Counted from the stretch's first letter, positions 1 through 9,775 are shown. The stretch: 60,930 nt of DNA from Bacteroides sp. 214 (GCF_010501015.1 NZ_QVML01000018.1:1-60930); one strand, 5' to 3'. A program made the numbers and translations. The notes: generated by a model not told the origin, from the letters alone.

Positions 1-5
1 GATAT

Positions 6-222
6 GAATGACAACCTTTTTAGAATGAAAAGATATATTGCGACAACCTTTTTAGTAACAAGCAGTAAAAACTGACAACCACTTTCAGTATAAGTCATAA
101 CACTGCATTGTTGTTCTTTTGCAAGTTTCAGTTTTATCTCTTCACATATGTGATGATATATCGGCACAACTGTGAAGAGATATCATCACAGTTGTGAAGA
201 GATAAATAGGCTACTTTCAAAA
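6..222. repeat. Left-end repeat: 92-bp terminal inverted repeat plus 22-bp dyad units
   Basis: Bases 6-97 are the exact reverse complement of 60839-60930. Inside them the motif GACAACCTTTTTAG occurs twice and GACAACCACTTTCAG once. Bases 98-139 are an insertion relative to the right-end copy. Three 22-bp units follow at 140-161, 162-183 and 184-205, each with a dyad core such as TTCACATATGTGA or CACAACTGTGAAG. The copy ends with AAATAGGCTACTTTCAAA (about 205-222), which recurs inverted at the right end. Bases 223-445 hold nothing I can recognise. The likely reading is a dispersed chromosomal repeat at which the assembly broke. Confidence 0.85.
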
Positions 223-445
223 AAACATAAATACAGTTCAAAAGCGACAGAGATGAAGTTCAATAAGTTCTTAGTAACTATGGCAGTGTAGTTTTAATCT
301 TATGGCAATGAAAGTAAAACAAACAAGAGTTGAAAGAGATATAAAAAGTAGATTCGAGAATAAATAAACGTTTGTTCCGGCATATTTTTAAGGTTTTAAT
401 TAAAGAAAGTTCACTTTTCATTCTATATAACTTAAAAAATCTTTA

Positions 446-453
446 TAGCTTTG
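446..453 (+). promoter_or_regulatory. -7 box (TAGCTTTG) upstream of the outer-membrane barrel gene
   Basis: TAGCTTTG matches the Bacteroidota -7 consensus TAnnTTTG and lies about 140 nt before the ATG at 596. I see no clear -33 TTG at the usual distance. The long leader (454-595) holds no other gene. Confidence 0.45.
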
Positions 454-595
454 CATTAACAACATTTTAAATCAACGAAGCGATAGATATAAATCGAAGC
501 TACACAAAAGGAGATGCGATTATATTACAGACCCACGCTTCTTAAAATCAACTAATAGTTTGGAGAGTCTGACAAACACAAAAACTTTCTGTTTT

Positions 596-1198
596 ATGAA
601 AAAATTATTATTATCTGCACTTCTTTCAATTCTTTTTGTTGGTGGTGCTTTTGCACAAGAAGGAACTCGTTGGGGTATCGTTGGAGGTATGAATGTAAGT
701 AACTTCAACATTTCCGGATTTGATTCTAGAATTGGTTTCAATTTGGGAGCCAGAGCTGAGTTCTCTCTCTCAAAATCAGTGGAAGGCTTGTATCTTGATG
801 CAGCTGCATTGCTATCCTTAAAAGGTGCTGAGATAGATGGAGGGAGTCTAGCTAAATTTACTGTAAACCCTTATTATTTAGAGATACCTATTCATCTTGG
901 CTATAAATATGCTGTTAACGATGATTTTTCTATTTTTGGTAGCGCTGGTCCTTATTTGGGATTTGGTCTGTTTGGTAAAGCCAAAGTAAAAGCGGAAGGC
1001 GAAAGTATGAAAGAAGATGTATTTGGAGATGACGGGTTTAAGCGTTTTGACTTTGGATTAGGATTGAAAGCCGGATTTGAAATTGCAAAAAAATATAGAT
1101 TTGCTTTCGGTTACGACTTTGGTCTCATAGAAGCTGATGATGAAAACTTAGGCATAAAAAACAGAAACTTCTCTATTTCATTCGCGTATATGTTCTAA
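596..1198 (+). CDS. PorT-like outer-membrane beta-barrel protein
   Basis: The 200-residue protein starts with a clear signal peptide (MKKLLLSALLSILFVGGAFA, cleavage before or after the following Q). I chose the ATG at 596 over an in-frame ATG at 560 because the signal peptide begins there. The mature part alternates short amphipathic strands rich in G, F and Y (GFNLGARAEF, FDFGLGLKAGFEIA) and ends in F-A-Y-M-F, a terminal aromatic typical of outer-membrane barrels. This fits the outer membrane beta-barrel (PorT-like, OMP_b-brl_2) family. No specific cargo or partner can be read from it. A strong terminator follows the stop. Confidence 0.85.
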   Translation: MKKLLLSALLSILFVGGAFAQEGTRWGIVGGMNVSNFNISGFDSRIGFNLGARAEFSLSKSVEGLYLDAAALLSLKGAEIDGGSLAKFTVNPYYLEIPIHLGYKYAVNDDFSIFGSAGPYLGFGLFGKAKVKAEGESMKEDVFGDDGFKRFDFGLGLKAGFEIAKKYRFAFGYDFGLIEADDENLGIKNRNFSISFAYMF

Positions 1199-1218
1199 AA
1201 CCACATTACAATAAATTA

Positions 1219-1255
1219 CAAGAGGCTCACTATCAACGTGAGCCTCTTGTTTTTA
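1219..1255. terminator. Terminator between convergent genes
   Basis: A 12-bp perfect stem (CAAGAGGCTCAC and its complement, 1219-1230 and 1238-1249) with a 7-nt loop is followed by TTTTTAT on the plus strand. It ends the barrel gene at 1198. The last codons of the minus-strand gene that stops at 1233 lie inside the same hairpin. Confidence 0.85.
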
Positions 1256-1514
1256 TGACTTTATTCTTCAAAGCATATCGTTCATCCACCACTTGGTTAG
1301 TAGGAAAGAAGGTAAACATCATTACCCATTCTTCCTCTTTATACTTGAACTTCCTACCTGTTACGCCATTCTCAATGGCTTCCAGCTTTCCTTGAATAAA
1401 CAGTTCAATTCCCTGCGGCATTTTGTTTGTAGTTTGTATAAACTCCACAACAACAAAGTAGCCGGGCGTTGGCAAATCCGCAATCATTTTCAATATACTA
1501 TTGGTCAATTCCAT
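1233..1514 (-). CDS. Hypothetical protein, 93 residues
   Basis: I do not recognise the family. The protein is soluble and mixed alpha/beta in character (MELTNSILKMIADLP..., then GYFVVVEFIQ and EEEWVMMFTFFP). It is preferred over the overlapping plus-strand reading because it has balanced composition and its own promoter: the minus half of the palindrome at 1546-1563 gives TATCTTTG about 32 nt before the ATG. It stops inside the shared terminator hairpin, which is unusual but tolerable for a convergent pair. Confidence 0.55.
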   Translation of the reverse strand: MELTNSILKMIADLPTPGYFVVVEFIQTTNKMPQGIELFIQGKLEAIENGVTGRKFKYKEEEWVMMFTFFPTNQVVDERYALKNKVIKTRGSR

Positions 1515-1545
1515 TTTCGGGCAAGCTTTTATTCAATTTTTCATC

Positions 1546-1563
1546 CAAAGATAATTATCTTTG
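1546..1563. promoter_or_regulatory. Palindromic bidirectional promoter (back-to-back -7 boxes)
   Basis: CAAAGATAATTATCTTTG is a perfect 18-bp palindrome containing a TATCTTTG -7 box on each strand. The plus copy (1556-1563) lies 30 nt before the DUF2148 start, and the minus copy (1553-1546) lies 31 nt before the 93-residue gene start. One site therefore appears to serve two divergent genes, and polymerase should not be able to occupy both orientations at once. Confidence 0.7.
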
Positions 1564-1593
1564 CCCGTATAATTTTAAGCCACACAAAATATT

Positions 1594-2133
1594 ATGTTGA
1601 TTAACGAACGCAACAGTCGCCACCAACACCTGTTGGATGTAGCACGTCAGCTAATGACAGCTGCAAGAACAGCTCCTAAAGGACGAGGTGTTGATATTCT
1701 TGAAATAGCAGTTATTACCGAAGAAGAAATTCAGAAGCTTTCTGATACGCTGATCGAAATGGAGAAAGAAAACGGAATGAAGTTTTTCTTGCGAGACGCG
1801 GATAATATATTAAATGCGGAGTGTATTATATTAATAGGTACGCGCGATGAAGCACAAGGGCTCAACTGCGGACATTGTGGTTTTGCAACCTGTGCTGCCA
1901 GAAGCGAAGGGGTTCCTTGCGCTATTAACTCGGTAGATGTGGGGATTGCTCTTGGTTCGGCTTGTGCTATGGCTGCCGATTTACGGGTAGATACACGTGT
2001 TATGTTCTCTGCCGGATTGGCTGCACAGCGGCTGAATTGGCTGAAAGGATGTAAACAAGTATATGCTATACCTGTCAGCGCATCTTCTAAGAATCCATTT
2101 TTTGACCGCAAACCTAAAGAAGAAAATAAATGA
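1594..2133 (+). CDS. DUF2148 protein with ferredoxin-like cysteine region
   Basis: The 179-residue protein matches the DUF2148 family (ferredoxin-domain-containing). The N-terminal half is helical and mixed. The C-terminal half has the family cysteine pattern LNCGHCGFATCAA, then GVPCAIN and GSACAMAADL, which could bind an iron-sulfur cluster. The reaction is unknown. The ATG at 1594 has a -7 box at 1556-1563. Its stop overlaps the next start by 4 bp (ATGA), so it is co-transcribed with the putrescine-pathway genes. A direct role in that pathway is not implied by anything in the sequence. Confidence 0.85.
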   Translation: MLINERNSRHQHLLDVARQLMTAARTAPKGRGVDILEIAVITEEEIQKLSDTLIEMEKENGMKFFLRDADNILNAECIILIGTRDEAQGLNCGHCGFATCAARSEGVPCAINSVDVGIALGSACAMAADLRVDTRVMFSAGLAAQRLNWLKGCKQVYAIPVSASSKNPFFDRKPKEENK

Positions 2134-3158
2134 GCCAACATACTTTCCTCCCTGCCGAATGGTATCCGCAAAGTGGTGTGCAACTTACTTGGCCACACAA
2201 AGACACCGATTGGGCATATATGCTTGATGAGGCAACCGAGTGTTTTATCCAGATAGCATCAGAAATAGCCAAACGCGAATTGGTATTAATTGCTACTCCT
2301 GAACCAGAAGTTGTGAAAGAACAAATAGCCAAACGTGTAAACATGGATAACGTGCGTTTGCTGGAGTGTCCTACCAATGATACTTGGGCAAGAGATCATG
2401 GTGCTATAACTTTATTAGAAGAAGGCACTCCTATCCTACTCGACTTTACCTTCAATGGATGGGGGCTGAAGTTTGCATCAGATGCCGACAATCTTATTAC
2501 GCGTGAGGCAGTCAAAGCAATTGCGTTACACGGAACATATCAAAATTGCTTAAACTTTGTACTCGAAGGTGGTTCCATCGAAAGCGATGGAATGGGAACA
2601 ATACTTACTACCAGTGAATGTTTGCTCTCTCCTAATCGTAATGCCCACCTTGACAGGGAGGCAATAGAAGAATACCTCAAAAAGAGATTCAATCTAAAGC
2701 AGGTGCTATGGTTAGACTTTGGTTATTTGGCAGGAGATGACACTGATAGTCATATAGATACATTGGCACGTCTTTGTCCAAACAACACGATTGCTTATGT
2801 AAAATGTACGGATACAGCAGACGAGCATTACTCGGAACTTGCTGCTATGGAAGCACAACTCAAAGGTTTCCGTACACTAAGCGGTGAACCCTACAAGTTG
2901 CTTGCGCTTCCCATGGCAGATGCTATTATTGAAGACGGTGAACGCTTGCCCGCAACTTATGCCAACTTTTTGATTATAAACGGTGCGATACTCTACCCTA
3001 CCTACAACCAACCGGAAAATGACACTATAGCTGCCGAAGTATTGCGCGAAGCATTTCCAACTTACGAAATAGTAGGTATTGACTGCCGCGCATTAATAAA
3101 ACAACATGGGTCACTTCACTGTGTAACCATGCAATATCCTAAAGACGTAATTGAATAG
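2130..3158 (+). CDS. aguA: Agmatine deiminase
   Basis: Hydrolyses agmatine to N-carbamoylputrescine and ammonia in the cytoplasm. The 342 residues fit the agmatine deiminase/peptidyl-arginine deiminase fold. Visible signatures are TWARDHGAI near residue 90, EGGSIESDG near 150, DTDSHIDTLARL near 210, and HGSLHCVTMQYP at the C terminus, where C331 is the expected nucleophile. There is no signal peptide, which argues against the secreted Porphyromonas-type peptidyl-arginine deiminase. It overlaps the upstream gene by 4 bp and is followed after 2 bp by aguB, which uses its product. Confidence 0.93.
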   Translation: MSQHTFLPAEWYPQSGVQLTWPHKDTDWAYMLDEATECFIQIASEIAKRELVLIATPEPEVVKEQIAKRVNMDNVRLLECPTNDTWARDHGAITLLEEGTPILLDFTFNGWGLKFASDADNLITREAVKAIALHGTYQNCLNFVLEGGSIESDGMGTILTTSECLLSPNRNAHLDREAIEEYLKKRFNLKQVLWLDFGYLAGDDTDSHIDTLARLCPNNTIAYVKCTDTADEHYSELAAMEAQLKGFRTLSGEPYKLLALPMADAIIEDGERLPATYANFLIINGAILYPTYNQPENDTIAAEVLREAFPTYEIVGIDCRALIKQHGSLHCVTMQYPKDVIE

Positions 3159-3160
3159 CC

Positions 3161-4045
3161 ATGAGAAAGATTACAGTAGGATTGATTCAACAATCCAATA
3201 CAGCAAACGTAGACGAGAATATTAAAAAATTAACTACGAATATAGCCGATTGTGCCGCCAAAGGTGCGCAACTGGTAGTTTTGCAAGAGCTGCATAATAG
3301 TTTATACTTCTGTCAGACAGAAGACACCAATCTCTTCGACTTGGCAGAAACCATTCCCGGCACTTCTACCGAATATTATGCAAATCTTGCAGCTAAACAC
3401 AACATAGTGCTGGTAACCTCTCTGTTTGAGAAAAGAGCTCCCGGTTTGTACCATAATACTGCTGTAGTTTTTGACACGGACGGTAGTATCGCGGGTAAAT
3501 ATCGCAAGATGCACATACCCGACGACCCGGCATATTACGAAAAATTCTACTTTACTCCGGGTGATTTGGGCTTTGAGCCTATTCAAACGTCACTGGGTAA
3601 ACTCGGCGTATTGGTTTGTTGGGATCAATGGTATCCCGAAGCTGCCCGTATGATGGCACTTAAAGGTGCCGAAATGCTCATCTACCCTACGGCAATTGGC
3701 TGGGAAAGTTCGGATACGGAAGAAGAGAAATCGCGCCAACTCAATGCGTGGATTATTTCTCAACGCGGACATGCGGTGGCAAACGGACTTCCGGTTATTT
3801 CGGTAAATAGAGTTGGACATGAAGAAGACCCCTCGGGACAAACAAATGGAATAAGTTTTTGGGGCAATAGTTTTGTGGCTGGCCCACAAGGCGAGTTCAT
3901 TATACAAGCAGGAAATGAGAAGCAAGAGAACCTGATAGCAGAAGTTGATCTGGAACGTTCGGAGAATGTGCGTAGATGGTGGCCGTTCTTACGCGACAGA
4001 AGGATTGACGAATATGCAGGAATTGTGAAAAGGTTTATTGATTAA
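3161..4045 (+). CDS. aguB: N-carbamoylputrescine amidase
   Basis: A nitrilase-superfamily amidohydrolase that converts N-carbamoylputrescine to putrescine, CO2 and ammonia. The catalytic triad is readable: E43 in VVLQELHN, K116 in KYRKMHIPDD, and C153 in GVLVCWDQWYPEAARM. The length (294) is normal. Its position 2 bp after aguA completes a two-step agmatine-to-putrescine route. There is no arginine decarboxylase in the window, so agmatine must come from a gene elsewhere or from outside the cell. Confidence 0.95.
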   Translation: MRKITVGLIQQSNTANVDENIKKLTTNIADCAAKGAQLVVLQELHNSLYFCQTEDTNLFDLAETIPGTSTEYYANLAAKHNIVLVTSLFEKRAPGLYHNTAVVFDTDGSIAGKYRKMHIPDDPAYYEKFYFTPGDLGFEPIQTSLGKLGVLVCWDQWYPEAARMMALKGAEMLIYPTAIGWESSDTEEEKSRQLNAWIISQRGHAVANGLPVISVNRVGHEEDPSGQTNGISFWGNSFVAGPQGEFIIQAGNEKQENLIAEVDLERSENVRRWWPFLRDRRIDEYAGIVKRFID

Positions 4046-4080
4046 ATAATAAAGGGGGCTCAAACGCCCCCTTTATTATT
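4045..4080. terminator. Bidirectional terminator between aguB and the pectate lyase
   Basis: Two 15-nt arms (4045-4059 and 4066-4080) pair perfectly around the loop TCAAAC. The GC core GGGGGC is flanked by A/T tracts on both sides, so it can end transcription from either strand. The aguB stop codon lies at its edge. Confidence 0.85.
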
Positions 4081-4098
4081 AGCACTACATTAAGAAAC

Positions 4099-6852
4099 TT
4101 ACCTCTTAACTATCTTCACTCTTCCTTGTCGTCCATGCTTATCTACTATATGCAAGATATAAACAGCAGGAGCCAATCCGGAAACAGATACCGCTTGAGA
4201 CATAACCGACTGAGAAACCAACTGTCCCGATAGATTATATACTTTCATAGAAGCGATGTCGCCATAACTTATAAACGCTGTCTCTGTTTGATATACTTTG
4301 AATGTTTCTTTTTCTGAGATCTCAGCAACTCCGGTTGAAGGTGATTGATCAAAAACCCGAATGAATAAATCATAAATACGGATTTCTCCTCCGCTTACCA
4401 TGTTAACGAAGCGTACGGCAATCGGCTCTTTTGTTTCCTCTATTCCTGCTTTTGCCATCATGTCCCAACCACTAAATGTTCCTTTAGAGAAGCTACCGCT
4501 ATCCCATTTTTTCCAGGTACTAACATCGGTGCCGGGAGTTCCATAAAGAATATTCACGGTACGTCCACCGGTGGTGTACATGTTTACCTTCAGCTCCATC
4601 AGGCTGGGCAATTCAAATTGTACATATCCTCCGCTACGTCCTACAACAATCGCTCCGGCATGACCGAAAGGAGTAGCACCACCCGTCTCTGTATACGTTG
4701 GATTCCACGACGTATAAGAATCAGAAGAAAGAGTTACAACATTGCCTTGCAAGTCGGCATGGCGTTTTTCATACGATTCGTTTATCGAATACCAATTGCC
4801 GGTAAGCACTTTCGACGGAACAACACGGGTTATAGAGCCCGACAAAGAGAGGGGTTTCATTCCTCCAACAGTAGTAACCGTAAATGAGCCTTCTTGGTTT
4901 GGTGTACCAACTATTTTCAACGTGTTTCCTGATTTCGTTTGTTGCAAACCATCGGGTAAGTCGGTTACTGTAACATCAGTAGCTCCACCACCCCATTCTA
5001 TTATAATGTCTTCAATGGCAGCTCCAATATTAACTGTCTGCTTTAAGTTATCAGAAGAGCACACCAATGTTCCGGGAGCAATTGTAGAAACTGTGATAAC
5101 TCCCGAAAGCGTAACCGGACTCTCTCCATCTACAGTAGTAACGGAGTAATTTACGGTAGCTGTCGGGGTGCCCGAAATAACTACAGTTTTGACATCCGGA
5201 TTTTTTGTTGCCACAAGTCCCGTCCCTTCAATACCGGTTACTGTTACATCTGTGGTAGCACCGCCCCACTTGTAGGTAATTGGCTCAATGGCCGTTCCTA
5301 TATATACTGTTTGTTCTGTACTACCAGATACAAAACTCAGTTTTGCTTTAGCAGGGTCTTCCAATTCAAAGGCTCCCATATCGGCAGACTTACCAGCATA
5401 ATCAATTGTAATATTGGCTATATCTTTATAATGCAACGGTAGCAAATCTGCCGGAATAGAATTTACCGGAGCAAAGTTTGCTATGATTTGTCCTGCATCT
5501 ACCAACTCACTTGTCTCTTTTAAGCGAGCAAAACCATTATCAGGAAGAGAACCATCTGCTTGGCGAGGAGCTTTGAAATCAGCTTCTGATAAGCTAACGA
5601 ACTGGTCGGCGCGGTTTTTGGTTTTATTGGCTTGTCCGTTTACCTTAGTGCTTTCTTTAATAGAACTGCTACTATCCAAGGTTGTCCATGAGTTATAGTC
5701 ACTATCGGGGTATTTTGTATAGCCATCTTTACCCGGTGTAAAGAATTCATGGTTTTCTTTCGATGCACCCCAGCCCACGTTGTTTCTTAAATACATCACA
5801 CCATAATCAATGACGGTAGGAAAACGATAGTTATATTCATTGTCGAAACTCAGATTGTTGAAAAGATACATTCCTTCCTGAGCATTGTTCTGGTCGAACC
5901 CTTTGTGTAAAGAGCCGAAAGAAACACAGTTCATAATTACATGAGCGCCAACAGACTGATTGAAGTTAATCCCGCCGGCAGAACCTCCTCCTCCGAGCTT
6001 AAAGCCGTTTCCATTCTTTCGTGCTGTGCCATTTTTGTCATATCCTGCTTTGTATGACCAGCAATCCTTTATTAAAACAGGATGATATACCATGTATAAG
6101 TCCCAGTTATCATCCGAGTTATTCCAAGCACGACAGCCAATAAACTCGTTGCCCGGACCGGGAAACAACTTAGCAGCAAATCCGTCGGCGTCACCGCCAT
6201 CATCTCCCTTGCCACCATAGCCTACGGCATCATAATTATAATAGGAGTCGCAATTTAGAATAATATTATGGCTTGAGTAGCTGTAGTTAGGATTGTATTG
6301 AGGCTCTCCCGAGATTGGAAACGATTTTGTTTCTTCATAAGTAAACTCCTTATACATTCCTAGTTGAAGGCCAGTATCGTTATTATCGTAGAACCGGCAA
6401 TTTTCTACAATGTTGTAGCTTCCTTCCAATTTCATTCCGTTGTCCTTGGCATTGCACATTTCTAAGTTTTTGAAATGCCAATAGTTGCCCAGATGATTGA
6501 CATAAATACAACGAGACATTTTGAACTCAGGTTCACTGTTAGCTACCATCTCGCTGCCGTCAATAATTACTTGTTCGCCAGCAACACCAAACAAACAAAT
6601 ACGAGCATCAGCCCTACCTGCTTTGTTTATAAGAATACGTTTTGTTGGCTTATATCGCCCTCCAAATACATAAATAACATCTCCGGGGGCAGCTGCGTCG
6701 ACTGCTTTTTGAATAGTTCCAAAAGGAGACTCTTTAGTTCCCGGGTTCTGATCCGAACCGGTGGTAGCTACATAGTACTCTGTAGCTACCAACAATTGAG
6801 AAAAGCCCAAGATAAGCGTCAAGAGTGCTAATCTCAAGTAATTGTGTTTCAT
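4099..6852 (-). CDS. Secreted PL9-type pectate lyase with T9SS sorting tail
   Basis: Predicted to cleave pectate by calcium-dependent beta-elimination outside the cell. Order of parts in 917 residues: signal peptide (1-23); right-handed parallel beta-helix starting EYYVATTGSDQNPGT; calcium-site region DGGDADGFAAK and NNSDDNWDLY; catalytic lysine K285 in GNGFKLGGGG, as in family 9 polysaccharide lyases; two similar Ig-like repeats (about 500-680), each containing a WGG-TDVTVT block; a module of about 150 residues resembling a carbohydrate-binding fold; and a C-terminal T9SS type A sorting domain (about 845-917, with MKVYNLSGQLVSQS and a final KIVKR). The tail predicts export by the type IX system and surface anchoring or release. 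It lies 19 bp after aspS on the same strand and shares a terminator with aguB. The GH105 gene at 55865 may act later on the same polymer. Confidence 0.88.
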   Translation of the reverse strand: MKHNYLRLALLTLILGFSQLLVATEYYVATTGSDQNPGTKESPFGTIQKAVDAAAPGDVIYVFGGRYKPTKRILINKAGRADARICLFGVAGEQVIIDGSEMVANSEPEFKMSRCIYVNHLGNYWHFKNLEMCNAKDNGMKLEGSYNIVENCRFYDNNDTGLQLGMYKEFTYEETKSFPISGEPQYNPNYSYSSHNIILNCDSYYNYDAVGYGGKGDDGGDADGFAAKLFPGPGNEFIGCRAWNNSDDNWDLYMVYHPVLIKDCWSYKAGYDKNGTARKNGNGFKLGGGGSAGGINFNQSVGAHVIMNCVSFGSLHKGFDQNNAQEGMYLFNNLSFDNEYNYRFPTVIDYGVMYLRNNVGWGASKENHEFFTPGKDGYTKYPDSDYNSWTTLDSSSSIKESTKVNGQANKTKNRADQFVSLSEADFKAPRQADGSLPDNGFARLKETSELVDAGQIIANFAPVNSIPADLLPLHYKDIANITIDYAGKSADMGAFELEDPAKAKLSFVSGSTEQTVYIGTAIEPITYKWGGATTDVTVTGIEGTGLVATKNPDVKTVVISGTPTATVNYSVTTVDGESPVTLSGVITVSTIAPGTLVCSSDNLKQTVNIGAAIEDIIIEWGGGATDVTVTDLPDGLQQTKSGNTLKIVGTPNQEGSFTVTTVGGMKPLSLSGSITRVVPSKVLTGNWYSINESYEKRHADLQGNVVTLSSDSYTSWNPTYTETGGATPFGHAGAIVVGRSGGYVQFELPSLMELKVNMYTTGGRTVNILYGTPGTDVSTWKKWDSGSFSKGTFSGWDMMAKAGIEETKEPIAVRFVNMVSGGEIRIYDLFIRVFDQSPSTGVAEISEKETFKVYQTETAFISYGDIASMKVYNLSGQLVSQSVMSQAVSVSGLAPAVYILHIVDKHGRQGRVKIVKR

Positions 6853-6871
6853 AAGTATTAAATTATAGTTG

Positions 6872-8629
6872 TTATTCTTTCACATCAACAATCAAACTTA
6901 ACTCGTCCAATTGTGATTGATCCAATACCGAAGGAGCATCCAGCATCACATCGCGTCCTGAATTATTTTTTGGGAAAGCAATACAGTCACGGATAGAATC
7001 CAAGCCGGCAAAGAGCGATACAAAGCGATCAAGTCCGTATGCCAACCCACCGTGAGGAGGTGCACCATACTTAAAGGCATTCATCAAGAAACCAAACTGC
7101 TCCTGTGCTCGTTCGGGTGTAAAGCCAAGCAACTTAAACATTTGCGCTTGTAATTCGCTATCAAAAATACGGATAGAACCACCACCTACTTCAACTCCAT
7201 TTATAACCATATCGTACGCATTTGCACGAACAGCACCCGGGTCACTTTCTAATAAGTGAATATCTTCGGGCTTTGGCGAAGTAAACGGGTGATGAACCGC
7301 CATATAACGACCAGATTCGTCATCCCACTCAAACAAAGGAAAATCTACCACCCACAAGCAAGCAAACTTCCTCTTATCACGCAAGCCAAGTTGAGAACCC
7401 ACTTCCAAACGAAGCTCGTTGAGTTGTTTGCGTGTTTTCATCGCATCATCTCCCGAAAGTATAAGAATCAAATCGCCCGGTTTTGCATTGAAAGCAGCTT
7501 TCATTTGTTGCAATACCTCTTGTGTATAGAACTTATCCACGCTTGATTTTACTGTACCGTCTGCTTCTACGCGAGCATACACCATGCCTTTGGCACCAAT
7601 CTGCGGACGTTTTACAAAGTCGGTCAATGCGTCAAGTTGTTTGCGGGTATAGCTTGCTGCACCTTCGGCACATATACCACCAATATAGGCGGCCCCATCA
7701 AATACAGGGAAGCCATGACCTTTCAACACATCCATTAGTTCCACAAACTGCATTCCGAAACGCAAGTCGGGTTTATCGCTTCCATAATACTTCATAGCAT
7801 CGTGCCATGACATGCGCTGGAAAGGTTCGCTTATTTCTATGTTTAGGAGTGACTTGAACAGGTGTTTGGACAAGCCTTCAAAGATATTCAATACATCTTC
7901 TTGCTCCACAAAACTCATTTCACAGTCTATTTGGGTAAACTCCGGTTGACGGTCGGCACGAAGGTCTTCGTCACGGAAACACTTCACTATTTGAAAGTAG
8001 CGGTCGAAGCCCGACACCATTAGCAATTGTTTCAGCGTTTGCGGAGATTGTGGCAAAGCATAGAACTGTCCTTGGTTCATACGCGAAGGTACTACGAAGT
8101 CACGTGCACCTTCTGGTGTAGAGCCAACCAGTACGGGAGTTTCTACTTCGAGGAAGTTTAGCTTATCCAGATAGCTGCGTACTTCAATAGTCATCTTATG
8201 GCGAAGCTCTAAGTTTGCACGCACTGAGTTACGACGCAAGTCGAGATAGCGATACTTCATTCGGATATCGTCTCCCCCATCGGTATTATCTTCGATAGTA
8301 AAAGGTGGAGTTATTGAAGCATTCAGTACTTTGAGTGTTGAAACAATGATTTCAATATCACCCGTAGGTATATTAGCGTTCTTATTAGAACGTTCATTTA
8401 CAGTTCCGGTTATTTGAATTACAAATTCGCGTCCCAATTTATTGGCTTCTTCGCAAAGAGCAGCATTCACCTCTTCGTTAAACACGAGTTGTGTAATACC
8501 ATATCTGTCGCGCAAATCAACAAATGTCATCCCTCCCATTTTACGTGAGCGTTGCACCCAACCCGCCAGCGTAACGCTGGTATTAACATCGGAGATACGC
8601 AGCTCTCCACAAGTATGTGTTCTATACAT
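6872..8629 (-). CDS. aspS: Aspartyl-tRNA synthetase
   Basis: Charges tRNA-Asp. The 585-residue protein has an N-terminal OB-fold anticodon-binding domain (about 1-130), the class II catalytic core with motif 2 ([18 protein letters not shown]), an inserted bacterial GAD-type domain, and motif 3 ([16 protein letters not shown]) near the C terminus. Length and architecture are those of bacterial AspRS. The start is supported by a minus-strand -7 box at 8674-8681. Confidence 0.97.
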   Translation of the reverse strand: MYRTHTCGELRISDVNTSVTLAGWVQRSRKMGGMTFVDLRDRYGITQLVFNEEVNAALCEEANKLGREFVIQITGTVNERSNKNANIPTGDIEIIVSTLKVLNASITPPFTIEDNTDGGDDIRMKYRYLDLRRNSVRANLELRHKMTIEVRSYLDKLNFLEVETPVLVGSTPEGARDFVVPSRMNQGQFYALPQSPQTLKQLLMVSGFDRYFQIVKCFRDEDLRADRQPEFTQIDCEMSFVEQEDVLNIFEGLSKHLFKSLLNIEISEPFQRMSWHDAMKYYGSDKPDLRFGMQFVELMDVLKGHGFPVFDGAAYIGGICAEGAASYTRKQLDALTDFVKRPQIGAKGMVYARVEADGTVKSSVDKFYTQEVLQQMKAAFNAKPGDLILILSGDDAMKTRKQLNELRLEVGSQLGLRDKRKFACLWVVDFPLFEWDDESGRYMAVHHPFTSPKPEDIHLLESDPGAVRANAYDMVINGVEVGGGSIRIFDSELQAQMFKLLGFTPERAQEQFGFLMNAFKYGAPPHGGLAYGLDRFVSLFAGLDSIRDCIAFPKNNSGRDVMLDAPSVLDQSQLDELSLIVDVKE

Positions 8630-8673
8630 CTTTATAATATATGTTTATTGTTTTGATTTTATAATTAAGGCAA

Positions 8674-8681
8674 CAAAAATA
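8674..8681 (-). promoter_or_regulatory. -7 box of aspS
   Basis: CAAAAATA on the plus strand reads TATTTTTG on the minus strand (TAnnTTTG) and lies 44 nt before the aspS ATG. Confidence 0.6.
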
Positions 8682-8714
8682 GAGATTATTTTGCAATCCT
8701 CTTTCTCCACGATC

Positions 8715-9749
8715 TTAATCTTTCTTGGTCAGCTTCTTTATTATCGCTACATTCTTATCGATTATCTTTTTATTTCGCTGACTAATGTCTTCTACAATAG
8801 TTTCGTTGAGCATGCGCATACCAGCAAAATAATCCGACGCAGCTTGGAGTATATTCATAGCACCCTCTTTCATATTTTTAGGGACTACAACATTGATACC
8901 GCCTTTTATCACTTCAATATTCAGGTCTTCGTTTGCCATAATGGGGTCGCCGTCGTAGTGCACCACTCCTGGTTTACTTCGACGAATACGAAGACTCTTG
9001 CATTGAAACGTCTTTATATGGCTATTCTGGTTAATAGTTTTATTAAACAATTGAAACGAAAGCGACGGTACATCCAATACCGTAAATGGTTCAAGAATAG
9101 TAACGTCCAACAGCCCATCACTCATCGAAGCATTAGGGGCTATATACGCATTGTTTCCATATTGCGATGCATTGCCACAAGCTATTAAAAAAGCTTTATG
9201 CTTTCGTGTACCATCTTCGGTTTCCAGCTCATAAGTTTCGGGTTGGTAATTCAGACTCTCAAGCAATGTCTTTTCAAGGTAAGTAAGCATACCCCTCTTG
9301 CCTGCCTGGGCAAACTTTAAGCTAACAAACGCATCGAATCCTATTCCGCAGGTGCAGAAGAAAGGAATGTCGTTAATCTTCCCATAATCCATCGGTGCTA
9401 CAACACCTTCGTTTATTATGTTTAAAGCTTTTTTTACGTCAATAGGAATCTGTAAGTGTCTTGCAAGACCATTTCCGGAACCAAAAGGAAGTATTGCCAG
9501 TGCCGATTCTGTATGCACAAGCGAACGTGCTACCTCATTAATAGTCCCATCGCCTCCTACCGCTACCACTATATCTGTTTTGTTTGCAGCAGCTTGAGCA
9601 GCTATTTCAGAAGCATGACCAGCTCTCTCTGTATAAAAAACCTCCCATGTATATTTTTCTTTGTCAATAACATTGTCAAAGAGTTTAACAGCAAGTTCCT
9701 TATTGGCAACACCTGATATTGGGTTTACTATAAAATTAATATGCTTCAT
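8715..9749 (-). CDS. Diacylglycerol/sphingolipid kinase-family protein
   Basis: A 344-residue member of the DAGK catalytic superfamily (YegS/DgkB-like). It has the N-terminal phrase INFIVNPISG, the nucleotide-binding glycine motif VAVGGDGTINEVA and ILPFGSGNGLARHL. I place the start at 9749 (MKHINFIVNP); an in-frame ATG at 9788 would lie upstream of the -7 box at 9768-9775. The gene sits divergently beside spt, so a long-chain base or ceramide could be the lipid substrate rather than diacylglycerol. That is inference from position only. Confidence 0.85.
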   Translation of the reverse strand: MKHINFIVNPISGVANKELAVKLFDNVIDKEKYTWEVFYTERAGHASEIAAQAAANKTDIVVAVGGDGTINEVARSLVHTESALAILPFGSGNGLARHLQIPIDVKKALNIINEGVVAPMDYGKINDIPFFCTCGIGFDAFVSLKFAQAGKRGMLTYLEKTLLESLNYQPETYELETEDGTRKHKAFLIACGNASQYGNNAYIAPNASMSDGLLDVTILEPFTVLDVPSLSFQLFNKTINQNSHIKTFQCKSLRIRRSKPGVVHYDGDPIMANEDLNIEVIKGGINVVVPKNMKEGAMNILQAASDYFAGMRMLNETIVEDISQRNKKIIDKNVAIIKKLTKKD

Positions 9750-9767
9750 TTTATTATCAAAGTACGA

Positions 9768-9775
9768 CAAAAATA
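9768..9775 (-). promoter_or_regulatory. -7 box of the lipid kinase gene
   Basis: Minus-strand TATTTTTG lies 18 nt before the ATG at 9749, which supports the internal start. Confidence 0.6.

Noticed and set aside
1293..1604. Plus-strand 103-residue reading frame opposite the small gene at 1233-1514
   Set aside because: Its composition is that of an antisense shadow (many H, C, F and Y), it would overlap the divergent promoter and the DUF2148 start, and the minus-strand frame has its own -7 box.
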